Shown: piece after piece, positions 50,236-59,574 of the stretch
How the letters are laid out: every line of letters begins with the position of its first letter
How positions within the stretch are numbered: the first letter of the stretch is position 1
NCBI RefSeq assembly: GCF_020171945.1
Contig: NZ_JAIVAP010000010.1
Coordinates: forward strand, 103,237 to 167,236
DNA from: Bacillus infantis
GTDB lineage: Bacteria > Bacillota > Bacilli > Bacillales > Cytobacillaceae
Direction: 5' to 3'
DNA: 64,000 nt
Notes under the pieces: generated by a model
What the model was told of the DNA's origin: nothing
Seen by the model: only the letters and a program-made list of their open reading frames with translations
Databases searched by the model: none
Made by a program: the position numbers and the translations under genes

Positions 50236-51303
50236 ATGCCAAATTCCTTGTTTTTAAATGATTATCATACAGATAAGATAGTTTCCTATAGCAGATGGCT
50301 CATCCTCCTTCTGATCCTCTTCATATGCCATTCACCAGCTGCTCCAATTCAGGCAGAGAAGACAGTGATTCCGGCTGTCCTTGCTGCATTTTCTGTCCTC
50401 TATATCGCAGCCGCCCATATATCCACAAGTTTTATGAAAAAAGGAAAAGCAAGCAGGCGCCTTGCGGCTGTGTGGACTGGCTGCGACCATATTGCAGCTT
50501 CTGTCCTGTTCTGGATTTATGGAGCTGGGTCCGCCGTCTTTTATCCGCTGGCCATTCTTCTTACTATGAATGCGGCCATCAGAATGCGCACTAAAGGAGC
50601 ATTGTTTTCAGCTCTGTTCTTGTCAGTTTCAATTCTTGCCGGATCAAATTTGGGGGAGGATGCGGGACTCGTTCTTCTGCCTTTAGGTATTCTTTGGGTT
50701 GCCGGGATTCTGTCCGGCGGTGCTGCCGTAAGGGAAATGAAGCAACAGGCACAGATCGATAAACTTAAAAGAATGGTGTATACAGATTTCCTTACCGGGC
50801 TTGCCAATAGAAGAGCATTCCATGAGCACCTTAACCTTATAGAAAAAACAGCTGAGCCCTGCTTCATCCTGTTAGGCGATGTAGATAACTTCAAAAGTAT
50901 CAACGACCATTACGGCCATCTTGAAGGCGATGAAGTGCTGAAAAAGCTGGGGAGCATATTTATGAGAGCTGAAAAGCTGAGCGGCTGCAGAATATACCGT
51001 TATGGGGGAGAGGAATTTGCCTTCCTTTTCCCGGGGCACCGCGAGGATAAGGTCATTGGCATGCTGACCGGCCTCCTGGACAGTGTGGTTCAGGAAGTTA
51101 TGGCCGGAGGGAAACAATCTGTCACAATGAGCTTTGGCGCCAGCTTCTTAAGGAGCGGAAATACGAAGCATGCACTCGAAGAAGCGGACGCGCTGCTTTA
51201 CCAGGCCAAAACAAGCGGGAAAAGCAGGGCTATTTTCAGCAGCGGCCTTATCCTGAAGAATACTCTGCCATCAGCGAAAATCAAAAACGCAAATAGCGGA
51301 TAA
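50236..51303 (+). CDS. Membrane-bound diguanylate cyclase (GGDEF domain)
   Basis: A 355-residue protein. The N-terminal half has about five membrane helices (between residues 18 and 162); the C-terminal half is a GGDEF domain with DFLTGLANRR, GDVDNFKSINDHYGH and the active-site loop RYGGEEF, so c-di-GMP synthesis from GTP is expected. No RxxD inhibitory site is seen five residues before GGEEF. Ribosome binding site is weak (CGGGGC). It has its own promoter and terminator. The input sensed by the membrane part is unknown. Confidence 0.9.
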   Translation: MPNSLFLNDYHTDKIVSYSRWLILLLILFICHSPAAPIQAEKTVIPAVLAAFSVLYIAAAHISTSFMKKGKASRRLAAVWTGCDHIAASVLFWIYGAGSAVFYPLAILLTMNAAIRMRTKGALFSALFLSVSILAGSNLGEDAGLVLLPLGILWVAGILSGGAAVREMKQQAQIDKLKRMVYTDFLTGLANRRAFHEHLNLIEKTAEPCFILLGDVDNFKSINDHYGHLEGDEVLKKLGSIFMRAEKLSGCRIYRYGGEEFAFLFPGHREDKVIGMLTGLLDSVVQEVMAGGKQSVTMSFGASFLRSGNTKHALEEADALLYQAKTSGKSRAIFSSGLILKNTLPSAKIKNANSG

Positions 51304-51315
51304 GCATCTTTAAAG

Positions 51316-51348
51316 AAAGCAGTCTCCATCAAAGAGGCTGCTTTGTTT
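51316..51348 (+). terminator. Intrinsic terminator after the GGDEF gene
   Basis: AAAGCAGTCTC and GAGGCTGCTTT with a short loop, followed by GTTT. Confidence 0.7.
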
Positions 51349-51517
51349 ATCGCAAAATAACCCAATTGGCATACTCTCCCTGCGCATCAATCATTTGCTA
51401 TCTCAATTTAGGAAGCGTTATAGTTAGAATATGTTTTATTTTTATGGAGAAGATTAAAAAATAACCTGAGCAGCGCCTACATAAGATAAAAAAAGCAGGA
51501 AATTTAGGAGGATGTAT

Positions 51518-52798
51518 ATGGCCGTTATGGATGAAATCGTAAAAAAGATGGAAGGTTATGACCTCCATATAGTCAAGACCGGCAAATTTAAAACCAATAC
51601 ACTGATCTGGAAAATGAAAGCTCCTCTTCAAAAAGAAGATGCGACTGTAAGAGCGCTTTTACCGTATGTCCTGCAGAGCAGTTCAAGAAGGTTTCCAGCC
51701 ACAGGGCTTCTCCGTTCGCATCTTGATGATCTATACGGCGCCAGCCTGTATGTGGATTTGGCGAAAAAGGGCGAGTATCATGTTGTCACTTTTTCAATGG
51801 ATATCGCCAATGAGAAATTCCTTTCGGATCCAGCACCTCTGTTAAGGAAGGCTTTTGAATTCCTGGCTGAAATCCTGCTGAAGCCAAATGCGCAGGATGG
51901 GAGATTCAATGAGGAAACAGTCAGGCAGGAAAAAAGGACGCAAAAGCAGCGGATTCAATCTGTCTTTGATGACAAGATGAGATATTCCAATTTCAGGCTC
52001 GTTGAAGAAATGTGCAAAGGGGAGCCTTATGCCCTTCATGTAAACGGTGAAATGGATGAAGTCGACAGCATCACACCTGAAAAGCTCTATCAGTATTATG
52101 AACGGGCATTTGCAGAAGATCAGCTCGATTTTTATGTGATCGGTGACGTTGAACCTGCTGAAGTAGAAGCGATGGCAGGGGAGTATCTGAAATTCTCTCC
52201 GAGGGAGCCTAAGCAGCTTGCGGGCGGATCCGCGGCAGAAGCAGGGGATGTAAACGAAGTCAAAGAAATCCAGGATGTAAAACAAGGGAAGCTTAACATA
52301 GGCTACCGGACCAACATCCTCTATGGAGATAAAGATTACTACGCCCTCCAGGTTTTCAACGGCATTTTCGGCGGCTTTTCACATTCGAAGCTGTTTATCA
52401 ATGTCAGGGAAAAAGCAAGCCTTGCCTACTACGTTGCCAGCAGGCTTGAAAGCCATAAAGGATTGATGATGGTCATGTCCGGCATCGATAATAAAAACTA
52501 TGACCAGGCGGTCGGCATCATCAAAGACCAGATGGAAGCCATGCGAAACGGCGACTTTACGGAAGAAGAAATGGCACAGACAAAGGCAGTGATCAAGAAT
52601 CAGCTGCTTGAGACAATCGACACTGCCAGGGGAATGACAGAGATCCTTTATCATAATGTAGTCGCCGGCCAGGAAATTTCTCTTGACCTGTGGATGGAAG
52701 AGATGGACAAAGCCACGAAAGAAGATATTGTCACCGCAGCAAAAAAAATCAGCATGGATACCGTATATTTCTTAACAGGAACGGAGGCGGGCGAATAA
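51518..52798 (+). CDS. ymfF: M16-family protein YmfF, probably non-catalytic partner
   Basis: A 426-residue pitrilysin-fold protein without the HxxEH zinc motif; the corresponding region reads LLRSHLDDLYGASL. The C-terminal half keeps REKASLAYYVASRLE-type motifs. Paired directly with ymfH, which has the zinc site, suggesting a two-subunit peptidase. ATG 51512 lies at the ribosome binding site; ATG 51518 is 6 bp after AGGAGG and is used. Role of the pair in B. subtilis is not well defined. Confidence 0.88.
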   Translation: MAVMDEIVKKMEGYDLHIVKTGKFKTNTLIWKMKAPLQKEDATVRALLPYVLQSSSRRFPATGLLRSHLDDLYGASLYVDLAKKGEYHVVTFSMDIANEKFLSDPAPLLRKAFEFLAEILLKPNAQDGRFNEETVRQEKRTQKQRIQSVFDDKMRYSNFRLVEEMCKGEPYALHVNGEMDEVDSITPEKLYQYYERAFAEDQLDFYVIGDVEPAEVEAMAGEYLKFSPREPKQLAGGSAAEAGDVNEVKEIQDVKQGKLNIGYRTNILYGDKDYYALQVFNGIFGGFSHSKLFINVREKASLAYYVASRLESHKGLMMVMSGIDNKNYDQAVGIIKDQMEAMRNGDFTEEEMAQTKAVIKNQLLETIDTARGMTEILYHNVVAGQEISLDLWMEEMDKATKEDIVTAAKKISMDTVYFLTGTEAGE

Positions 52799-54085
52799 AT
52801 GGAAACGATTGTTTTTGACCAATTGAAAGAAAAATTATATTACGAAAAAATGGCCAATGGCCTTGATGTCTATATACTGCCGAAGCAGGGATTCAACAAA
52901 ACATATGCCACCTTCACAACCAAATACGGCTCTGTTGACAATCACTTTGTCCCGCTTGGGAAAGAGGAGTTTGTCAAGGTTCCTGATGGCATCGCCCACT
53001 TCCTTGAGCATAAATTGTTTGAAAAAGAAGACGGCGACGTTTTCCAGCAGTTCAGCAAACAGGGCGCATCGGCCAATGCTTTTACATCCTTCACAAGGAC
53101 AGCATATCTGTTTTCCAGCACCTCTGAGGTTGAGCGGAACCTGGAGACACTGATTGATTTTGTCCAGGATCCTTATTTTACGGAAAAGACCGTAGAAAAG
53201 GAGAAAGGCATCATCGGGCAGGAAATCACCATGTATGATGACAACCCGGACTGGCGTCTTTATTTCGGCCTCATCCAGAATATGTACCAGAATCATCCTG
53301 TGAAAATTGACATTGCAGGGACAGTGGAATCAATCTCCCACATTACTAAAGATCTATTGTATGAATGCTATAACACATTCTACCACCCGAGCAATATGCT
53401 GCTTTTTGTTACCGGTCCAGTTGACCCTGAAGCGATAATGGGGCAGATCAGGAGCAACCAGGAGAAAAAGGAATATAAGGACCAGCCGGCAATCGAACGC
53501 AGGTTTGAGCAGGAAATGACTGGTGTTGCGGAGAAGAAGCAGGTTCTGAAGATGAATGTGCAAAGCTCGAAATGCCTATTGGGCGTCAAAGCGCTTAATG
53601 TGAAGCAGGAAGGCACTGAAATGCTGAAGAATGAACTGACGCTGAATGTTATGCTCGATATCCTGTTCGGCAAAAGCTCCAAAAATTACGAAACTCTGTA
53701 CAGGGAAGGGCTTATTGATGAAACCTTCTCATATGATTACACGCAGGAGCAGGGATTCGGCTTTGCGATGCTTGGCGGGGATACAAGCGACCCGGATCAG
53801 CTTGCAGGCACATTGAGGAGCATGCTGCTTGAAGCAAAGACTGGCGATGTATTCAGCCAGGAAGCGCTGGACAGAACGAAAAAGAAAAAAATCGGGGCAT
53901 TCCTCCGTTCCGTCAATTCACCTGAATATATCGCAAACCAGTTTACACGATATGCTTTTAATGGGATGGACCTGTTCGAAGTGGTGCCTGAAATAGAGAA
54001 GATCAGTTTAGAACAGCTAAAAGAGACAGCAAATGTATTTCTGTCCGAGGACAGATTTACTGTCTGCCAGGTTGTTCCCAAATAA
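52799..54085 (+). CDS. ymfH: M16-family zinc peptidase YmfH
   Basis: A 428-residue pitrilysin-family protein with an intact inverted zinc motif (AHFLEHKLFEKEDGD), distal Glu in EKGIIGQEITMYDDNP and SANAFTSFTRTAYLF. Starts right after the ymfF stop, so it is coupled. Likely forms a heterodimer with YmfF (inference from M16B architecture). Terminator follows. Confidence 0.9.
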   Translation: METIVFDQLKEKLYYEKMANGLDVYILPKQGFNKTYATFTTKYGSVDNHFVPLGKEEFVKVPDGIAHFLEHKLFEKEDGDVFQQFSKQGASANAFTSFTRTAYLFSSTSEVERNLETLIDFVQDPYFTEKTVEKEKGIIGQEITMYDDNPDWRLYFGLIQNMYQNHPVKIDIAGTVESISHITKDLLYECYNTFYHPSNMLLFVTGPVDPEAIMGQIRSNQEKKEYKDQPAIERRFEQEMTGVAEKKQVLKMNVQSSKCLLGVKALNVKQEGTEMLKNELTLNVMLDILFGKSSKNYETLYREGLIDETFSYDYTQEQGFGFAMLGGDTSDPDQLAGTLRSMLLEAKTGDVFSQEALDRTKKKKIGAFLRSVNSPEYIANQFTRYAFNGMDLFEVVPEIEKISLEQLKETANVFLSEDRFTVCQVVPK

Positions 54086-54089
54086 AAAG

Positions 54090-54116
54090 GAAAGCGCCGG
54101 TTTCCGGCGCTTTCTG
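54090..54116 (+). terminator. Hairpin terminator after ymfH
   Basis: GAAAGCGCCGG, TTT, CCGGCGCTTTC; T-run poor, so termination may be partial. Confidence 0.6.
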
Positions 54117-54153
54117 TCATTGTGAAAAATAGTGAGCGGGAGCGGAACAGAGA

Positions 54154-54876
54154 ATGAAGAAATTTACATTGATAACCGGTGCAAGCGGAGGCATAGGAAG
54201 GGCGATTGCCCTCAAGCTTGCTGGAGAAGGGCACTCGCTCTATCTGCACTATAACAGAAACAAAGAGGCCATTGAGGAGCTTCTGGGGGATCTCGCACAA
54301 TTCGAGGGGGAATATATCCCTGTCCAGGGTGATCTGGCAGATCCCCTTGGATATAAAAAAATCGCTGAAAGCATCTTCTCCCTCGATGCGATTGTCCATA
54401 ATTCAGGGACAGGCTTTTATGGAATGATGGAAGATACAGATGACCAGGTTCTCGAACAGCTGATGCGGGTGCATGTGATGTCCCCTTATGCGCTTACCAG
54501 GGAGCTGCTGCCTAAATTGGTCCAAAAGCGGCAGGGGAACATAATCATGGTCTCTTCCATCTGGGGCCAGGCAGGCGCTGCCTGCGAAACAGCCTATTCA
54601 GCTGCAAAAGGTGCGCAGATTGCATTTGTAAAATCTTTAAGCAAAGAGGTCGCCCTGAATGGGGTGAGAGTGAATGCGATTGCCCCTGGCGCTGTAAAAA
54701 CACCGATGATGGAGTCATTCAGTGAATCGGAAATAATGGAGATAGAGGAAGAAATACCGATGGGGAGGCTGGCAGCACCTGAAGAGATTGCGAATGCTGC
54801 AGCTTTCCTGCTTTCTGAAGGTTCTTCCTATATCACTGGCCAGGTGCTCGGCATAAATGGCGGCTGGTACATGTAA
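54154..54876 (+). CDS. ymfI: Short-chain dehydrogenase/reductase YmfI
   Basis: A 240-residue classical SDR. Cofactor motif TGASGGIGRAIAL, catalytic Ser in MVSSIWGQ, and YSAAK with the active-site Tyr and Lys; C-terminal GSSYITGQVLGINGGW. It resembles 3-oxoacyl-ACP reductases (FabG-like), but the substrate is not known. The ribosome binding site GGGAG is rather far (about 13 bp). Confidence 0.88.
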   Translation: MKKFTLITGASGGIGRAIALKLAGEGHSLYLHYNRNKEAIEELLGDLAQFEGEYIPVQGDLADPLGYKKIAESIFSLDAIVHNSGTGFYGMMEDTDDQVLEQLMRVHVMSPYALTRELLPKLVQKRQGNIIMVSSIWGQAGAACETAYSAAKGAQIAFVKSLSKEVALNGVRVNAIAPGAVKTPMMESFSESEIMEIEEEIPMGRLAAPEEIANAAAFLLSEGSSYITGQVLGINGGWYM

Positions 54877-54952
54877 AATTACAGACAGATGCATATTTTG
54901 TGCCTCCAGAAAGCAAAATAACTTTGTACTATACTACAAGGAGGTACGAACA

Positions 54953-55216
54953 ATGTCTGTATTGGATAACTGGAATCATTGGAAGGATTTCTTGGGGGAC
55001 CGTCTTCACCATGCCCAGAATGAAGGCATGAATAAAGATGTAGTGAATGACCTTGCTTACCAGATCGGTGACTATCTTGCGAAGCAGGTTGATCCGCAAA
55101 ATGATCAGGAAAAAGTATTGGCTGATCTATGGTCAGTTGCGAGCCCGGAAGAGCAGCATGCGATTGCCAATATGATGGTTAAGCTTGTTCAGAACGACGG
55201 TTCACAGCAGCAATAG
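54953..55216 (+). CDS. ymfJ: DUF3243 protein YmfJ
   Basis: An 87-residue helical protein (SVLDNWNHWKDFLGDRL, DLAYQIGDYLAKQVDPQN, LWSVASPEEQHAIANMMVKL). Strong AAGGAGGT site before the ATG at 54953. The open frame upstream to 54857 overlaps ymfI and lacks a site. Function unknown; in B. subtilis the homologue is in the same place. Confidence 0.9.
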   Translation: MSVLDNWNHWKDFLGDRLHHAQNEGMNKDVVNDLAYQIGDYLAKQVDPQNDQEKVLADLWSVASPEEQHAIANMMVKLVQNDGSQQQ

Positions 55217-55239
55217 AACTTTCCATACAGGTTCATTCC

Positions 55240-55266
55240 AAAGAGAGGCCAACCCTCTCTTTTTTT
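55240..55266 (+). terminator. Intrinsic terminator after ymfJ
   Basis: AAAGAGAGG, CCAAC, CCTCTCTTT, TTTT. Confidence 0.9.
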
Positions 55267-55426
55267 CTGCATTTGGAGGCTGATTTGCAGGCAATGAAAA
55301 AAAATCAGGAATGATTCGAAAGACATTGGTTTTTTCTTTCATCTTCAGGGAAAATCATTTATTATAGAAGCTAGACAAAAATATGCAGGAAAATGTCGGA
55401 TTTGGGATGATCTGGGAGGTTTACCT

Positions 55427-56218
55427 ATGGAAAAAACGGAATGGTACCTGGAATATGAAATTCAAAAAAACCGGCCTGGGCTGCTTGGTGACATTTCTTC
55501 GCTCCTGGGAATGCTTTCCATTAATATCGTCACCATTAATGGAGTGGATGAAGGGCGAAGGGGATTGCTGATCCTTGCAAAAGATCATGAACAAATCCAA
55601 AGACTAGAGTCTATTTTACATACAATGGACACAATAAAGGTAATAAAGCTCAGGGAACCAAAGCTGAGGGACAGGCTGGCGGTGCGCCACGGCCGATACA
55701 TACAAAGGGACGCAGACGATAAGAAAACTTTCCGTTTCGTCCGGGATGAACTGGGGCTGCTCGTTGATTTCATGGCTGAGCTGTTCAAGCAGGAAGGACA
55801 TAAGCTGATTGGCATCAGGGGCATGCCCCGCGTCGGCAAAACAGAATCGATCGTGGCATCAAGCGTCTGCGCCAACAAAAGATGGCTGTTTATGTCGTCA
55901 ACACTGCTTAAGCAGACCATCCGGAATCAGCTGATCCAGGATGAATACAATGAAAATAATCTGTTTATCATTGATGGAATTGTTTCAACCAGAAGAGCAA
56001 ATGAAAGGCACTGGCAGCTGGTGAGGGAAATCATGCGCCTCCCTGCAGTCAAGGTCGTTGAGCATCCGGATATTTTTGTGCAGAATACAGAATATTCGAT
56101 GGAGGATTTTGACTATATTATTGAACTGCGCCATGATCACAATGAAGAGATCAAATATGATGTGGTTGAAAATAATGATATGTTCTCCGGGACCGATTTT
56201 GGGGGATTTGATTTTTAG
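55427..56218 (+). CDS. ymfK: DUF3388 protein YmfK (ACT-like plus P-loop)
   Basis: A 263-residue protein. Residues 1-75 resemble an ACT domain (WYLEYEIQKNRPGLLGDISS); the rest holds a P-loop-like GMPRVGKTES (about 133-142) and a Walker-B-like LFIIDGI. The set is the DUF3388 family of Bacilli; function is not established, perhaps ligand sensing and nucleotide binding. Site GGGAGGT lies before the ATG. It is followed by rodZ after 20 bp. Confidence 0.88.
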   Translation: MEKTEWYLEYEIQKNRPGLLGDISSLLGMLSINIVTINGVDEGRRGLLILAKDHEQIQRLESILHTMDTIKVIKLREPKLRDRLAVRHGRYIQRDADDKKTFRFVRDELGLLVDFMAELFKQEGHKLIGIRGMPRVGKTESIVASSVCANKRWLFMSSTLLKQTIRNQLIQDEYNENNLFIIDGIVSTRRANERHWQLVREIMRLPAVKVVEHPDIFVQNTEYSMEDFDYIIELRHDHNEEIKYDVVENNDMFSGTDFGGFDF

Positions 56219-56238
56219 TAAGGTGGAAGGTGTTTGTA

Positions 56239-57144
56239 TTGACAGAACTAGGCAATCATTTAAAAGAAGCTAGGATCGAAAGAGGCATGAGCCTTGATGA
56301 TCTCCAGACAGCGACAAAGATCCAGAAGCGCTATCTCGTAGGAATTGAAGAAGGAAACTACAGCATGATGCCCGGCAAATTCTATGTCCGGGCATTCATC
56401 AAGCAATACGCCGAGGCTGTCGGCATTGATCCGGAAGAGCTTTTTGAGCAGTACAAGAATGACATCCCTGTCACCGCTGCGAGTGATGACATACCTGAAA
56501 AGCTTTCAAGGGTTCAGACCAGGAAGAATATTTCCGGCAGCAGTTCAAAGTTTGCGGACCTGCTCCCCAAAATTCTGATTGGTGTCTTTGTTGTCGGCGT
56601 CATCGCGCTTCTCTATTATTTCATCGTTATGGCAAACAACGGCAAAGATGAGGGTGAGCCGGCCGATAACGGCAATACCCAGGGTGTTGAATATGGCCAG
56701 TCGGATGATCTTGCAAAAGAAGAGCCTAAAGAAGAGGAAGGCAAGGAAGAAGGCGATGGTGCTGCTGAGGAAGAAGAGCCGGCTGAGGAAGAAAAGCCGG
56801 AACCGCCTGCACAGGAAGTTGCTGTCGTCGAGTCAGCTGGCAATGATACCGTATATGAAGTGAAAAACGCTGATAAATTCGTTCTGAAAGTGGTCAGCAC
56901 AGGCGAAACCTGGGTGAGCATCAAGAATGGCAAAGGCTATTCCTTCTTCGAGGGAATGCTTTTAAAAGGTTCTGCCGAAAGCCAGACAATCGATTTGTCG
57001 AAAGAGTCTGAGGCTGTACTCGTAGTTGGGAACACCTCCCAGACTGAACTGTATATCAATGACCAGAAGCTGGAATATGCTATTCCTTCTTCCAAGAGTG
57101 TTAAGCAGGATATTACCATCCGCTACACAAAAACGACAGAATAG
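56239..57144 (+). CDS. rodZ: Cell-shape protein RodZ (YmfM)
   Basis: A 301-residue bitopic protein linking MreB to cell-wall synthesis. N-terminal helix-turn-helix domain (LGNHLKEARIERGMSLDDLQ, KIQKRYLVGIEEG) in the cytoplasm, one membrane helix (about 114-135, ILIGVFVVGVIALLYYF), a Glu/Pro-rich linker and an extracytoplasmic DUF4115-type domain (VLKVVSTGETWVSIKNG). TTG 56239 with AAGGTG 6 bp upstream is used; GTG 56230 lies inside that site. Confidence 0.92.
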   Translation: MTELGNHLKEARIERGMSLDDLQTATKIQKRYLVGIEEGNYSMMPGKFYVRAFIKQYAEAVGIDPEELFEQYKNDIPVTAASDDIPEKLSRVQTRKNISGSSSKFADLLPKILIGVFVVGVIALLYYFIVMANNGKDEGEPADNGNTQGVEYGQSDDLAKEEPKEEEGKEEGDGAAEEEEPAEEEKPEPPAQEVAVVESAGNDTVYEVKNADKFVLKVVSTGETWVSIKNGKGYSFFEGMLLKGSAESQTIDLSKESEAVLVVGNTSQTELYINDQKLEYAIPSSKSVKQDITIRYTKTTE

Positions 57145-57169
57145 CCATCCATGTGATGGCTATTTTTTT
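57140..57169 (+). terminator. Intrinsic terminator after rodZ
   Basis: ATAGCCATC, CATGT, GATGGCTAT, then T-run; overlaps the rodZ stop codon. Confidence 0.9.
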
Positions 57170-57337
57170 CTCTCAGCGGCCAAAATAGAAGGGTGGAACA
57201 AGATAAAAAAGTGAAAAAATTGCTATATTTATTTTTTTGCTGTAAAACTATAGAGTAAGACTTTTCTGAGGGCATGGATGTTTTCTCCGCCTTTAGCGCA
57301 AGTCTGCCGAAACTACATAGCTTTTTGGAGGTACATA

Positions 57338-57916
57338 ATGAACTTGCCTAATAAAATAACCGTATCAAGGATCTTCTTGATTCCGCTTTTTTTAATTGTG
57401 ATGCTTGTTCCCTTCTCATGGGGGGAGACAGCCTTTTTAGGGGCTGAAATGCCTGTCACGCATCTTGTCGGGGCCTTGATCTTTATCATTGCTTCCGCGA
57501 CAGACTGGGTTGATGGCTATTACGCAAGGAAGCTGAATATGGTCACCAATCTTGGGAAATTCCTTGATCCGCTCGCAGATAAACTGCTTGTGTCGGCAGC
57601 ACTGATTGTTCTGGTCGATCTTGAACTGGCGGCTTCCTGGATTGTCATCGTCATTATCAGCCGTGAGTTTGCCGTTACAGGCCTCAGGCTTGTCCTTGCA
57701 GGGGAAGGGGAAGTTGTTGCAGCCAATATGCTTGGCAAGGTGAAAACATGGGCACAGATCGTCGCCATTTCCGCACTCTTGCTGCACAACATCATCTTTG
57801 AATTAATTTCCGTGCCGTTCGATGACATTGCGCTTTGGGTGGCAATGATCTTTACAATCTGGTCAGGCTGGGATTATTTCTACAAAAATAAAGCAGCCTT
57901 CATCAATTCAAAGTAA
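57338..57916 (+). CDS. pgsA: CDP-diacylglycerol-glycerol-3-phosphate 3-phosphatidyltransferase
   Basis: A 192-residue membrane enzyme making phosphatidylglycerol phosphate from CDP-DAG (product of CdsA). The CDP-alcohol phosphotransferase motif DWVDGYYARKLNMVTNLGKF followed by LDPLADK has all conserved Asp residues. About five membrane helices. ATG 57338 has TGGAGG upstream; the frame from 57278 lacks a site. Next gene cinA is 48 bp away. Confidence 0.96.
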   Translation: MNLPNKITVSRIFLIPLFLIVMLVPFSWGETAFLGAEMPVTHLVGALIFIIASATDWVDGYYARKLNMVTNLGKFLDPLADKLLVSAALIVLVDLELAASWIVIVIISREFAVTGLRLVLAGEGEVVAANMLGKVKTWAQIVAISALLLHNIIFELISVPFDDIALWVAMIFTIWSGWDYFYKNKAAFINSK

Positions 57917-57964
57917 TATCAATGAGACTGTAATATGAGGCTTCAACAGGAGGGGACAAAGGAT

Positions 57965-59206
57965 ATGAATGCAGAAATCATTGCGGTGGGTTCGGAGCTT
58001 TTGCTTGGGCAGATCAACAATACAAACGCCAGATTCCTCTCCATGCAGCTGGCGGATATCGGCATCAATGTGTTTTACCATACAGTTGTTGGAGACAATC
58101 CTTCCAGGCTCAAAGCTGCGATCGGGATAGCCGAGGAGCGCTCTGACCTGGTCATTTTCACAGGGGGCCTCGGCCCGACCAAGGATGATTTGACAAAAGA
58201 GGCCATTGCAGAGCATCTTGGCGCCGAGCTTGTCCATAACGAAGAGGCGCTCCGCCAGATCGAGCTTTATTTCGATAGGGCCGGCCGGGTGATGACAGAG
58301 AACAACAGGAAGCAGGCGATTGTACTTAAAGGGTCTGAAGTGCTTCCGAATGACCACGGCATGGCGCCTGGAATGGTATATGCAAAAGGAACTAAAACGT
58401 ATATGCTCCTTCCCGGCCCTCCGAAGGAAATGGAGCCGATGTTCCTCGCCTACGGACACCCTGCACTGCTTGCCAGAATGGATTCTCAGGAAAAAATCCT
58501 CTCCAGGGTGCTCCGGTTCTTCGGAATCGGGGAAGCGATGCTTGAGACAGAGATCGAGGACCTGATTGACAGCCAGTCCAATCCAACTATAGCGCCTCTC
58601 GCTGGAGACGGGGAAGTGACCCTGCGGCTGACAGCCAAGCATCAAAGTCTTGACACGGCCCTGCAGCTGATAGAAGAAACGGAAGAAAAGATACTCAGCA
58701 GGACCGGCGAATTCTTCTATGGCTATGACGATTCTTCCTTAATGATTGAGCTGACAAAAGCGCTGAAGGAAAAAGGCCTTACGATTGGCTGTGCTGAGAG
58801 TCTGACAGGCGGTATGTTCCAGCAGGAGTTCACTTCCATTCCGGGAGCAGGGAGCCTTCTTAAAGGCGGGGTTGTCTGCTATACAAACGAAGTGAAGGAA
58901 AAGGTCCTGAATGTAAAAAAAGAAACCATTGAAAAAGATGGTGTTGTCAGTGAAGCGTGTGCCACTGAGCTGGCTGAGAATGCGGCCGCACTGACAGGGG
59001 CCGACATTGGGATCAGCTTTACCGGGGTTGCGGGTCCTGATGAGCTTGAAGGAAAACCTGTCGGCACCGTCTATATCGGGATAGCCATCAAAGGCAGGCC
59101 CACACATGTGGAGAAGCTGAACCTCGGCGGATCCCGTGCAGCCAATCGGTCACGATCGGTGAAGTACGGCTGCCATTTCTTACTAAAAGAGCTGAAAGAA
59201 AAATAG
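57965..59206 (+). CDS. cinA: CinA: competence/damage-inducible protein, NMN amidohydrolase family
   Basis: A 413-residue CinA with N-terminal MoCF-like (COG1058) domain ([33 protein letters not shown]) and C-terminal CinA domain ([42 protein letters not shown]) that in other bacteria deamidates NMN. ATG 57965 is 7 bp after AGGAGGGG; the ATG at 57935 has no site. Placed before recA as in B. subtilis, where the two are competence-linked. Confidence 0.95.
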   Translation: MNAEIIAVGSELLLGQINNTNARFLSMQLADIGINVFYHTVVGDNPSRLKAAIGIAEERSDLVIFTGGLGPTKDDLTKEAIAEHLGAELVHNEEALRQIELYFDRAGRVMTENNRKQAIVLKGSEVLPNDHGMAPGMVYAKGTKTYMLLPGPPKEMEPMFLAYGHPALLARMDSQEKILSRVLRFFGIGEAMLETEIEDLIDSQSNPTIAPLAGDGEVTLRLTAKHQSLDTALQLIEETEEKILSRTGEFFYGYDDSSLMIELTKALKEKGLTIGCAESLTGGMFQQEFTSIPGAGSLLKGGVVCYTNEVKEKVLNVKKETIEKDGVVSEACATELAENAAALTGADIGISFTGVAGPDELEGKPVGTVYIGIAIKGRPTHVEKLNLGGSRAANRSRSVKYGCHFLLKELKEK

Positions 59207-59210
59207 AGGG

Positions 59211-59240
59211 AACAGGCCGTTAACAATGGCCTGTTTTCTA
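59211..59240 (+). terminator. Intrinsic terminator after cinA
   Basis: AACAGGCC, GTTAACAAT, GGCCTGTT, TTCTATTTT. Confidence 0.85.
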
Positions 59241-59446
59241 TTTTATTGAAATCCCTGCTTCTTCGGTCTTCATATAATTCTTATCTTATCTGGCAATATG
59301 GCAAACTGCGAAACTGCGCTGATTTCCCTTTCTATTATTCAGACAGCTGGCCGATTTTCCGTTTCTGTATTAAAAGAGGCGGCTGAAAAGAGTTTTCTCT
59401 TGAAGGAATCGGGGTATTTACCCATCAATGTCCCTCTCAAAAAAAA
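59241..59446. other. cinA-recA spacer, upstream half
   Basis: AT-rich, no gene or repeat seen. Together with the control sites at 59447-59498 it fills the 368-bp gap before recA. Confidence 0.6.
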
Positions 59447-59460
59447 CGAATGAATGTTCG
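59447..59460 (+). promoter_or_regulatory. LexA (DinR) box of recA
   Basis: CGAATGAATGTTCG, one base off the Gram-positive box CGAAC-N4-GTTCG. It ends 9 bp upstream of the -35. Confidence 0.75.
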
Positions 59461-59469
59461 ACTTTTTGC

Positions 59470-59498
59470 TCGACAAACAAGCAGAAAAAGTATATAGT
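59470..59498 (+). promoter_or_regulatory. Sigma-A promoter of recA
   Basis: TCGACA, 17 bp, TATAGT; LexA box adjacent. Confidence 0.7.
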
Positions 59499-59574
59499 AA
59501 AGATAGGTTCTTTGAGAAAGATTTTGAAATATGCAATGCATATTTTTCTTTATATATAAAGGAGGAAATCACTA

